From assembly GCF_008629685.1 (NCBI RefSeq), contig NZ_VWSF01000024.1, forward strand, positions 30,115 through 94,114: DNA of 64,000 nt, written 5' to 3'. This document shows, piece by piece, positions 47,307-55,065 of this stretch. Source of the DNA: Adhaeribacter rhizoryzae (GTDB lineage Bacteria; Bacteroidota; Bacteroidia; Cytophagales; Hymenobacteraceae). Within the stretch, counting starts at the first letter, position 1, and each line of letters opens with the position of its first letter. The notes under the pieces are model-generated. The model was given only the letters and a program-made list of their open reading frames with translations. It did not search any database and had not been told where the DNA came from. Position numbers and translations under genes: made by a program.

Positions 47307-49028
47307 ATGTCTGATGATAAAAAATTCAGGAGTTACGATTGGTTTGGCAAATCCGATAAAATGGGGTTTGTGCACCGGTCCTGGTTGCGGAACCAAGGGT
47401 ACCCGAGCGATTATTTTGATGGCCGGCCGGTAATCGGGATTTGCAATACCTGGTCGGATTTAACGCCGTGTAATGCCCACCTGCGCGATTTTGCCGAGAT
47501 AGTGAAAAGAGGCGTAATAGAAGCCGGTGGTTTTCCGCTGGAGTTTCCGGTAACTTCCCTGGGCGAAACCATTATGCGGCCATCTACCATGCTTTTCCGG
47601 AACCTCGCCAGCATGGATACCGAAGAAACTATCCGGGCTAACCCGCTGGATGGAGTAGTACTGCTAACCGGTTGCGATAAAACTACGCCTTCTACTTTAA
47701 TGGGTGCCTGCAGCGTAGATTTACCTACCATTGTGGTGCCGGGCGGTCCCATGCTGAACGGCCGCTATAAAGGCGAATGCGTGGGTTCCGGCTCTTTTAA
47801 CTGGCTGATTAAAGAAAAACAAACCGTAGAAAATTACACCGCGGCAGATATTCTGGAAATGGAAATTGGCGTTGCGCGCAGCCAGGGCCATTGCATGACC
47901 ATGGGCACGGCCTCGACCATGGCCTGTATGGTAGAAGCGCTGGGGCTTACGTTGCCGGGGGCAGCGGCAATTCCGGCCGTTGATTCGCGCAAAAAAGTAA
48001 TGGCCCAGCTTTCCGGCCGCCGGATTGTGGAAATGGTAAAAGAAGATTTAAAGCTGTCGAAAGTGCTCACCCGCGAGGCTTTCGAAAATGCCATTGTGGT
48101 GAATGCGGCCGTGGGCGGATCTACCAATTTCATTATTCACCTGCTGGCCATTGCCGGCCGGATTGGCGTAGAGTTAAACCTCGATGATTTTGATGCACTT
48201 GGCAGTAAAATTCCACTGCTTGTAAACCTGAAACCTTCGGGCAAATATTTAATGGAAGACTTTTATTATGCCGGCGGCTTACCCGTGGTGCTGCAGGAAA
48301 TAATGCCTTACCTGCACCCCGATGTCATTACGGTAAACGGCAGCACCCTAGGCCAGAATAATGCCGAAATGACCTGCCACAATAAGGAGGTAATCGCCAC
48401 CCTGGCGGAGCCGCTGCAAACCGAAGCCGGGATAGCGGTGCTCAAAGGAAATCTGTGCGAGAATGGCGCCATTATCAAGCCATCCGCCGCCTCACCGGCC
48501 CTGATGAAACACCGCGGCCGGGCTGTTGTTTTCGAAACCATAGAAGATTATCACGCCCGGATTGATGATCCGGATTTGGATATTGATGAAACCTGCGTTA
48601 TCGTGCTGAAAGGAGTGGGACCGAAAGGTTACCCCGGTATGCCCGAAGTTGGCAATGTGGATTTACCGGAAAAACTCCTCAAAAAAGGAATTCGGGATAT
48701 GGTGCGGATTTCGGATGGTCGGATGAGCGGCACGGCCGCCGGTACCGTGGTGTTACACGTATCGCCGGAATCAGCGGTAGGTGGCACTTTAGCGGTGGTC
48801 GAGAACGGTGATATGATCGAACTTGACGTGGAGCAGCGGAGATTGCACCTGGATATTTCGGATGAAGAATTACAGCGCCGCAAAGCCGCCTGGATACCGC
48901 CGGCACCGCAGGCTGTCCGGGGGTACGTAAAGCTGTACATCAACCACGTGCAGCAGGCCCATTTAGGCGCCGATATGGATTTATTGCAGGGCGGCTCCGG
49001 TTCAGAAGTAACCCGGGATCTTCATTAA
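47307..49028 (+). CDS. IlvD/Edd-family sugar-acid dehydratase
   Basis: A 573-residue Fe-S dehydratase. Three cluster cysteines are visible at Cys46 (GICNTWSDLTPC), Cys123 (LLTGCDKTTPS) and Cys196 (SQGHCMTMGTAS). The N-terminal FVHRSWLRNQGYPSDYFDGRP style is that of L-arabinonate and D-xylonate dehydratases rather than IlvD itself. The reaction would turn an aldonate into a 2-keto-3-deoxy acid. The C-terminus has the expected SDGRMSGTAAGTVVLHVSPE. No ilv genes are near, which supports a catabolic role. An inverted repeat that may act as terminator follows. Confidence 0.85.
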   Translation: MSDDKKFRSYDWFGKSDKMGFVHRSWLRNQGYPSDYFDGRPVIGICNTWSDLTPCNAHLRDFAEIVKRGVIEAGGFPLEFPVTSLGETIMRPSTMLFRNLASMDTEETIRANPLDGVVLLTGCDKTTPSTLMGACSVDLPTIVVPGGPMLNGRYKGECVGSGSFNWLIKEKQTVENYTAADILEMEIGVARSQGHCMTMGTASTMACMVEALGLTLPGAAAIPAVDSRKKVMAQLSGRRIVEMVKEDLKLSKVLTREAFENAIVVNAAVGGSTNFIIHLLAIAGRIGVELNLDDFDALGSKIPLLVNLKPSGKYLMEDFYYAGGLPVVLQEIMPYLHPDVITVNGSTLGQNNAEMTCHNKEVIATLAEPLQTEAGIAVLKGNLCENGAIIKPSAASPALMKHRGRAVVFETIEDYHARIDDPDLDIDETCVIVLKGVGPKGYPGMPEVGNVDLPEKLLKKGIRDMVRISDGRMSGTAAGTVVLHVSPESAVGGTLAVVENGDMIELDVEQRRLHLDISDEELQRRKAAWIPPAPQAVRGYVKLYINHVQQAHLGADMDLLQGGSGSEVTRDLH

Positions 49029-49064
49029 GAACGGAATATTTACCTTATCTTTTTATTAAGGAAA

Positions 49065-49123
49065 GTAATAAATCAGGCGCAACTGGCAAATACTGGCTTC
49101 ACCTGATTTATTACTTTACAGTT
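49065..49123 (+). terminator. long inverted repeat, likely terminator after the dehydratase
   Basis: Perfect 13-bp arms GTAATAAATCAGG (49065-49077) and CCTGATTTATTAC (49102-49114), then TTTACAG and a T-run. Its loop has a smaller hairpin (GCCAGT/ACTGGC type). The remaining gap up to 49479 has a 13-bp direct repeat, TTGTAATTAAGCT at 49214 and 49263, and no gene. Confidence 0.6.
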
Positions 49124-49479
49124 TTTTATTGCTACTGAACTGTTGATTGCCGAGTTGTCCTGGCTCTCCCCTAGAAAATATACCTGGCTAAACTGCAGGT
49201 TTAAGGTATTATTTTGTAATTAAGCTTATTCGTAAATTAGATTATAAGCTCTTATTTACCTCTTGTAATTAAGCTGTTTTCTTTTCGACTGCTTAATCAA
49301 CTCATCGGTTAAGAACCGACGCCAAATTAATCTGACTATTCCGCTCGTTTAAAAAATTCTAAACAGATATCTTATTTGTATAATTAAATTTTATATTTTA
49401 CAATTTCCTAGCCATCCGGCGCAATTTATTTTGGGTAGCATCTTTTTCCGCGTTTGTTTTATCAAAACTAATTCTGCTC

Positions 49480-50187
49480 ATGAAACCTGTTGTGCAAATA
49501 TCCCTCGACCTGACCAATATTGACGAAGCTTTGGAAACGGCAGCGCTGGCCATGCGCGCCGGGGTAGATTGGCTGGAGGTGGGTACGCCGCTTATCCTTG
49601 CAGAGGGGCTGCACGGTGTCAGGAAGTTGCGGGAGGCTTTTCCGGGAGTGCCGTTGGTGGCAGATTTGAAGACCATGGACGGCGGTTACCTGGAAGCCGA
49701 AATGATGGCCAAAGCCGGGGCTACCCACGTGGTAGTTATGGCCCGGGCCCATGCCGAAACCATTAAATGCGTGGTACAAGCCGGCCGTGATTTTGGGGTA
49801 AAAGTGATGGGTGATAATATGGTTTGTCCGGATATGGTAGCCGGCGCTAAATGGCTGGAGGATTTAGGCTGCGATTATGTAATTCACCACATTGGTTATG
49901 ACGAACGCCGCGGTATTGCCGCCCAAGGCCAACGAATGCCCAGCCCGCTGGATCAGTTGCGCGAAGTAGTACAAGCCGTGCGGGTGCCGGTGCAGGCGGT
50001 GGGTGGGCTATCACTGGAGCAAGCTATCCGCTGTCCGGAATACGGGGCGCCGCTGGTAGTGCTGGGTGCCCCGCTCACGATAGATGCCGATGCCTTCCGG
50101 ACTGCGGACGGGGACCTGGAAAGTTCGCTGCGGTTGATATGCGAAAAAATTCATGCCTACGGCGATGTTCCGGTGGGCCAGGTTTAA
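49480..50187 (+). CDS. HPS/KGPDC-like lyase of the OMP decarboxylase superfamily
   Basis: A 235-residue TIM-barrel protein. The active-site pattern of the hexulose-6-phosphate synthase/3-keto-L-gulonate-6-phosphate decarboxylase group is complete: Asp10 (QISLD), Glu33 (WLEVGTP) and Asp62-x-Lys64-x-x-Asp67 (ADLKTMDGG). A typical phosphate loop GAPLTID... follows AVGGLS. The family performs metal-dependent aldol cleavage or decarboxylation through an enediolate. No hexulose-phosphate isomerase or ulaA-type gene is present, so neither formaldehyde fixation nor ascorbate degradation is indicated. It starts a tight set with the zinc-type dehydrogenase gene (24 bp) and SDR gene. Confidence 0.78.
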   Translation: MKPVVQISLDLTNIDEALETAALAMRAGVDWLEVGTPLILAEGLHGVRKLREAFPGVPLVADLKTMDGGYLEAEMMAKAGATHVVVMARAHAETIKCVVQAGRDFGVKVMGDNMVCPDMVAGAKWLEDLGCDYVIHHIGYDERRGIAAQGQRMPSPLDQLREVVQAVRVPVQAVGGLSLEQAIRCPEYGAPLVVLGAPLTIDADAFRTADGDLESSLRLICEKIHAYGDVPVGQV

Positions 50188-50211
50188 ATATTAAAAAATA
50201 GCCATTTCCTT

Positions 50212-51237
50212 ATGAAATCTGCTGCCGTTGTAAACTATGCCCCGGAAAAAGGCTCCGTTGAGATCCGGGAAATTCCTAAACCCACCATCGGGGAAGACGA
50301 TGTACTGTTAGAGGTGGCCAACGTGGGCGTATGCGGCAGCGACCTGCATCAATGGACGGCCGACCACAGCTGGCCAGTGAACTACCCGGTAGTGCTGGGT
50401 CATGAATTTGGCGGTCATATTGCGGAAATAGGTAGCCGGGTAGTTGGTTGGAAAGAAGGGGATCGGGTCGTAAGCGAAACAGCCGCGGTCATCGACCCTA
50501 ATAATCCATTATGCCGCCGGGGGCTATATAACCTCGATCCTACCCGCAAAGGCTTTGGCTACGGCGTAAATGGCGCCATGACGCGCTTTGTCCGGGTGCC
50601 GGCCCGCTGTCTCCACCAGGTACCTGATACCTTATCTTTTGAACAAGCCTGCCTCACTGAACCCTGCAGTGTGGCCTATAATGCCGTGGTAGAAAATTCC
50701 CGCCTAAAGCCCGGCGACCGGGTGGTAGTGCTGGGGCCGGGTACCATTGGTATTTTGTGTGCCGCCGTAGCCCGCTTGTGCGGGGCCGAAGTAGCAATAG
50801 TCGGCCTGGAACCGGATCGGCACCGCCTGGATATTGCGGCCCAATACGGCTGTGAACCAATTATGCGCGATGCTTCGGAATGGGCCAAACAACGCGATGG
50901 GCTGGGGGCCGACTGTATTATGGATGCTGCCGGCGTGAGTGCCACCTTAAATATTGCCCTGCAACTGGTTCGCCCCAATGGCCACATTACCAAGGTAGGG
51001 TGGGGCCCGCAGCCGCTGAATTTTTCCCTCGACCTCCTGGTACAAAAGAATGTAACCTTGCAAGGTAGCTTCAGCCACAACTGGCCCATTTGGGAGCGGG
51101 TATTAGCCTTACTTGCCAGCGGCGCTTTAGACGTAAAACCAATTATTGGTGGGGTTTGGCCTATTACCGAATGGCATGAAGCTTTTGAGAAAATGCACCG
51201 GGGCGAAGTGGTAAAAAGTGTACTGAAACCCGTCTGA
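50212..51237 (+). CDS. zinc-type sugar/polyol dehydrogenase lacking the structural zinc site
   Basis: A 341-residue medium-chain dehydrogenase. Catalytic zinc ligands are present: Cys41 (VCGSDLH), His64-Glu65 (GHEFGG) and Glu150 (CLTEPCSVA). The Rossmann loop VVVLGPGTIGILCA is at about 171-184. The lobe that normally has four structural-zinc cysteines has only Cys101 (DPNNPLCRRGLYNLDP), so that site is lost. Likely reaction is NAD-dependent oxidation of a sugar alcohol or sugar acid, as in L-iditol or L-threonine dehydrogenases. It is followed by the SDR gene after 3 bp. Confidence 0.83.
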   Translation: MKSAAVVNYAPEKGSVEIREIPKPTIGEDDVLLEVANVGVCGSDLHQWTADHSWPVNYPVVLGHEFGGHIAEIGSRVVGWKEGDRVVSETAAVIDPNNPLCRRGLYNLDPTRKGFGYGVNGAMTRFVRVPARCLHQVPDTLSFEQACLTEPCSVAYNAVVENSRLKPGDRVVVLGPGTIGILCAAVARLCGAEVAIVGLEPDRHRLDIAAQYGCEPIMRDASEWAKQRDGLGADCIMDAAGVSATLNIALQLVRPNGHITKVGWGPQPLNFSLDLLVQKNVTLQGSFSHNWPIWERVLALLASGALDVKPIIGGVWPITEWHEAFEKMHRGEVVKSVLKPV

Positions 51238-51240
51238 GCC

Positions 51241-52074
51241 ATGCGCCTTCAGGATAAAGTAATTATTATAACCGGCAGTTGCACCGGCATTGGCAAAGCT
51301 ATTGCGGAGCGCTGTGTGGCCGAAGGCGCACGTGTGGTAATTCACGGACTGGAACCAGATTTAGGCGAAACCCTGGTGGTGAAATTGGGTCCGGAAAATG
51401 CCCGACTGCACATCCAGGACCTTGCTGATGCGGATGCCCCGCAACAGTTGGTGACTTTAGCTTTAGAGGCTTTTGGCAAACTGGATGCCATAGTTAACAA
51501 TGCGGCAATGGTGGTGTCCTCGAATATTAATACCACAGATGCGGATTTTCTGCGGCAGGTGCTGGAGGTGAATACTGTGGCTCCCTTCCGGCTTATTAAA
51601 GAAGCTTTGCCCCATCTTTCCCGAACCCGTGGCTGTGTCCTCAATATTGGGTCGGTGAATGCCTGGAGCGGCGAACCGAATCTACTGGCCTATAGCATTT
51701 CGAAGGGGGCTCTTCAGACTCTAACCCGTAACCTCGGCGATACCTTGCACCGCGAAAACCGGGTACGGGTAAACCAAATTAATCCGGGTTGGGTGCTCAC
51801 CGAAAAAGAAGCGCAACGCAAGCAGGAACAGGGCCTGGCAGAAAATTGGTACGAAGCGGTGCCGCCGGTATTTGCACCAGCCGGCCGGATTTTGTGGCCC
51901 GCTGAGATAGCCGCTGCCGCCGTATATTGGCTGGCCGATGAAAGCGGCCCCATCAGCGGTCAGGTGGTGGATCTGGAGCAATATCCGTTGCAAGGGCGCA
52001 ATCCACCCAAAGATACTTCCACGCTGGCGACTACCACCAAGCCAGGATTCGATACAGCAGTAAGTAAACTCTAA
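51241..52074 (+). CDS. short-chain dehydrogenase/reductase
   Basis: A 277-residue SDR. TGSCTGIGKAIA (nucleotide loop, residues 11-22), NNAAMV and the catalytic Ser/Tyr/Lys in NIGSVNAWSG ... AYSISKGAL are all present. The C-terminal 30 residues (after VVDLEQYP) extend beyond a standard SDR. A classical NAD(P)-dependent sugar or sugar-acid dehydrogenase is the likely role. It starts 3 bp after the zinc-type dehydrogenase stop and is 42 bp before the isomerase-like gene, so it is part of one transcript with both. Confidence 0.83.
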   Translation: MRLQDKVIIITGSCTGIGKAIAERCVAEGARVVIHGLEPDLGETLVVKLGPENARLHIQDLADADAPQQLVTLALEAFGKLDAIVNNAAMVVSSNINTTDADFLRQVLEVNTVAPFRLIKEALPHLSRTRGCVLNIGSVNAWSGEPNLLAYSISKGALQTLTRNLGDTLHRENRVRVNQINPGWVLTEKEAQRKQEQGLAENWYEAVPPVFAPAGRILWPAEIAAAAVYWLADESGPISGQVVDLEQYPLQGRNPPKDTSTLATTTKPGFDTAVSKL

Positions 52075-52116
52075 CTACATTAACGTACAATATTTCTCAA
52101 CCAATTAAATAATCTT

Positions 52117-53007
52117 ATGCCCCAACTCGCTGCATTTCCGAAAGCTTTTATGCAGGCGCTTTGCAAAGACGGTACCATGCGGGTTTCCGAATGGATAGAC
52201 TTAGCTACAAAACTGGATATTGATGGGTTAGAGTGGTATGCCGGCTTTCTGGAGATGGCCGATGAAGCAAACTGGTCACTTTTCCGCCGGCAGGTAGAAG
52301 AACGGGGCAAGGTAATTCCGATGCTCTGTTGCTCCCCGGACTTTACGCATCCGGATAGAAATTTCCGGGAGAAAGAAATAGCCAAACAGAAACGCTGGAT
52401 TTATATGGCGCAGGCGCTGGGTTGCACTTATTGCCGGGTGCTCTCCGGTCAGCGCCGGCCGGAACTAAGTGTTGAAGCGGGTATTCAACTGGCAGCCGAT
52501 TGCATCAAAGTGTGTTTGCCATATGCGCAGGAGCGGGGCATTACGCTTATTATCGAAAATCATTATAAAGACGACTTTTGGGAATATCCAGAATTTGCGC
52601 AGAAAATGGAAGTATTCTGCCAGTTGGTTGATAGTGTACATCATCCGAATTTTGGGGTAAATTATGACCCGAGCAATACTTACCTGGCCGGCGAAGATCC
52701 GCTGGAATTATTGAAGCGGGTTTCGGACCGGGTGGTTACCATGCACGCCAGCGACCGCTATTTAATAGAAGGCACCCTAGCGGATTTACGACGGGAGGAA
52801 GGTGGTTCTGCCGGCTACGCCAAACGCCTCCGCCACGGCGAAATAGGAAAAGGATTAAACGACTATGATGCAATATTTAAGGAACTCAAAAGGGTGGGCT
52901 TCGATGGCTGGATCAGTATTGAAGATGGCGTGGAAGGCATGGCGCAACTGGAACGGAGTGTCACCTTTTTGCGGCGTAAAATGGCGGAATATTGGCCAGG
53001 TAAATAA
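52117..53007 (+). CDS. TIM-barrel sugar isomerase/epimerase
   Basis: A 296-residue xylose-isomerase-like barrel protein. Metal ligands are recognisable as Glu in TLIIENHYKD, Asp in GVNYDPSNTY, His in TMHASDRY and the terminal Glu in WISIEDGVEG. The substrate is unknown; the family includes epimerases, isomerases and dehydratases of keto sugars. It lies 42 bp after the SDR gene and closes the enzyme part of the cluster. It resembles the fragment at the left edge of the window in family, but the sequences are not close. Confidence 0.8.
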   Translation: MPQLAAFPKAFMQALCKDGTMRVSEWIDLATKLDIDGLEWYAGFLEMADEANWSLFRRQVEERGKVIPMLCCSPDFTHPDRNFREKEIAKQKRWIYMAQALGCTYCRVLSGQRRPELSVEAGIQLAADCIKVCLPYAQERGITLIIENHYKDDFWEYPEFAQKMEVFCQLVDSVHHPNFGVNYDPSNTYLAGEDPLELLKRVSDRVVTMHASDRYLIEGTLADLRREEGGSAGYAKRLRHGEIGKGLNDYDAIFKELKRVGFDGWISIEDGVEGMAQLERSVTFLRRKMAEYWPGK

Positions 53008-53262
53008 GTGAATATACGGTAGTACTTTCCCTTGGCAACCAACAGCGCTGAGTTTTATATCAACCCTGGTAGAAATAACAAATATTAATGCCTCCCGATG
53101 AACTCTTTTACACCGGAATTCGCCGGACATTCTGGTTAGAGGCATAGTTGCACTATCCGCAATTTATGTAATATTTACTTCCACAAGCTCCCGATAACCA
53201 TTAGGGTGCGCTGAAGCGCAGGTTCTGGTTTATACTGGTATTATATTAAAGTTATTTTAGAA

Positions 53263-54420
53263 ATGAAAACAAAAGCTTCCCTGCTTCTCTTGATAATCTT
53301 TGGATTGCTCCTGGCCTTAACTTTTAACAGGAATATTCAGGTAGAACTTCATGCTGCCGCATTGCAAAAAGCGCCTGCTAATGGGCGGTATTTATATGTA
53401 GCTGTGCCGGGAATTCGTAATTACCTGGGTTATGGCGGCCACGGCTTGCTGGTTTTTGATATGGATAATGGGCATAAATTTGTGAAGCGCATTAAAACCC
53501 AGGGTTTAGGCCGGGACGGTAAACCGGCGAATGTGAAAGGAATAGCAGTCAGCGTACCGCTTAATAGTATTTACATCAGCACATTGGGTACGCTACAACG
53601 CATAGACCTCACCACCGAAAAAATATTATGGGAGAAGCCTTACGAAGGCGGCGCCGACCGGATGGCCATTTCCCCGGATGGCAAAACCATGTATTTACCA
53701 TCTTTGGAGAAAACTTTCTGGAATGTAGTAGATTGTGAAACCGGAAACCTGCTAAAGAAAATAGAAGTAGTGGGGCGGGCCCATAATACCATATACGGGC
53801 CATCCGGAAATTACGTGTACTTAGCCGATATTGCTTCGCCGTTGCTGCATGTGGCCGATACCAAAACCCACACCATTGTGAAAAAGATAGGGCCATTCAG
53901 TAGGGGCATTCGCCCGTTTACCATAAACCATAGCGAAACGCTGGTGTTTGCAACCGTAGACAGCCTGCTGGGTTTTGAAGTAGCCGACCTGAAGTCGGGT
54001 AAGCTCCTGGACCGCGTAATAGTAGAAGGCTGGAACAAAGGCCCAGTCCGGCGGCACGGTAATCCGAGCCATGGCATTGGCCTCACGCCGGATGAAAAAG
54101 AAATTTGGCTGGCCGACGGCCATAATATGCGCCTGCATGTTTTTAGTGCGGTAAAACCTTATCAGCAATTAACCACCATTCCTTTACAAGATATGCCCGG
54201 CTGGATAACCTTTAGCATGGATGGCAAATACGCTTACCCATCGAGCGGAGAAGTAATTGAGGTTAAAACCCGTAAAATCCTGCTGACGCTAAAAGATGAG
54301 TTTTACAACCAAGTGGCCAGCGAGAAAATGGTAGAAGTTCAAGTAGCCGGCAATAAAGTGGTGAAAGCGGGTGATCAGTTTGGCATTGGGCGAGCCACCA
54401 AAAAAGTGGCTACAAATTAA
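53263..54420 (+). CDS. YncE-like beta-propeller protein, exported
   Basis: A 385-residue protein with an N-terminal signal or anchor (residues 1-22) and repeated propeller blades: RYLYVAVPGIRNYLG, GADRMAISPDGKTMYLPSL, GPSGNYVYLADIASPLLHVADT, SHGIGLTPDEKEIWLADGHN and ITFSMDGKYAYPSSGEV. The SPDGK and TPDEKE turns are typical of YncE/lactonase-type seven-blade propellers. Function is not known; such proteins may bind ligands or act as lactonases. A 6-phosphogluconolactonase-like role would suit the dehydrogenases upstream, but no catalytic residues can be assigned. A 255-bp gap with nothing notable precedes it. Confidence 0.65.
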   Translation: MKTKASLLLLIIFGLLLALTFNRNIQVELHAAALQKAPANGRYLYVAVPGIRNYLGYGGHGLLVFDMDNGHKFVKRIKTQGLGRDGKPANVKGIAVSVPLNSIYISTLGTLQRIDLTTEKILWEKPYEGGADRMAISPDGKTMYLPSLEKTFWNVVDCETGNLLKKIEVVGRAHNTIYGPSGNYVYLADIASPLLHVADTKTHTIVKKIGPFSRGIRPFTINHSETLVFATVDSLLGFEVADLKSGKLLDRVIVEGWNKGPVRRHGNPSHGIGLTPDEKEIWLADGHNMRLHVFSAVKPYQQLTTIPLQDMPGWITFSMDGKYAYPSSGEVIEVKTRKILLTLKDEFYNQVASEKMVEVQVAGNKVVKAGDQFGIGRATKKVATN

Positions 54421-54992
54421 TAATATTTGGATTGAGTGATTCGGCAAGAAATCTGGTTCAAGTAATATTTAGGATAAATAGTTCTTTGTCGCCCATTAAA
54501 CAGTAAAATTTATCAATCATTTTCCTTTTTCGGCTGTTTGCTTGATTAGTTGGCAATTACTTTTCTCTTGGAAGATATTAACCCTTCCGCCCTCCAGGCA
54601 TCTTCCCTGAATCAGGGAAGGAGTTCGGCCGAACCGGAACATTATGGAGTAGCTTTGTTGCGGAGGCTCATTAAATAATGATTGAACCGGGAAAGACAAT
54701 AGCTACTGGCAACTGACATCAGTTTGGACAGCGAGGGCCTTTTGGAAGATGCTCTTCTGGGTTTCCGGTGCGCAGCATTGCGAGGTACGAGCAAAGGAAA
54801 GATGAGCAGCCCGAGTGGCCAAACGGGGCCCGCTGGCCGGGAGGCTACTTAGGATTGTAAAGCTAGTTAGCACCTACCCATTGAAAGATGAAATCTTTCA
54901 AAAGATAAGCAGAAAGAAAATCAGACCATTTGTGGAACACCATTTAGAAGATTAGTTTATAGTAACCGCTACGGCTATCCAGAAGAAAAAAC
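54421..54992. other. 645-bp intergenic region with unexplained GC-rich, hairpin-rich block
   Basis: No open frame with coding character is found. It includes the perfect palindrome CTTCCCTGA-A-TCAGGGAAG (54602-54620), TTCGGCCGAA just after it, and a GC-rich stretch at about 54731-54850 with GGCCA ... TGGCC arms (54817-54838). The composition of that stretch is unlike the flanking AT-rich spacers. It may be a decayed mobile element or a structured RNA. Confidence 0.45.
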
Positions 54993-55026
54993 AAAAGCAT
55001 GGGAAATATTCCATGCTTTTGTTTTT
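54993..55026. terminator. bidirectional rho-independent terminator
   Basis: Arms AAAAGCATGG and CCATGCTTTT around an 8-base loop with T-run ends on both strands. It sits 40 bp beyond the stop of the propeller-azurin gene on the minus strand. Confidence 0.87.
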
Positions 55027-55065
55027 AAATATTTATCCTATTACCTAAAGGCAAAAACTAATCTT

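Noticed and set aside
54600..54850. tRNA or group II intron domain
   Set aside because: No cloverleaf with a TTC arm and no domain V consensus could be folded by eye.
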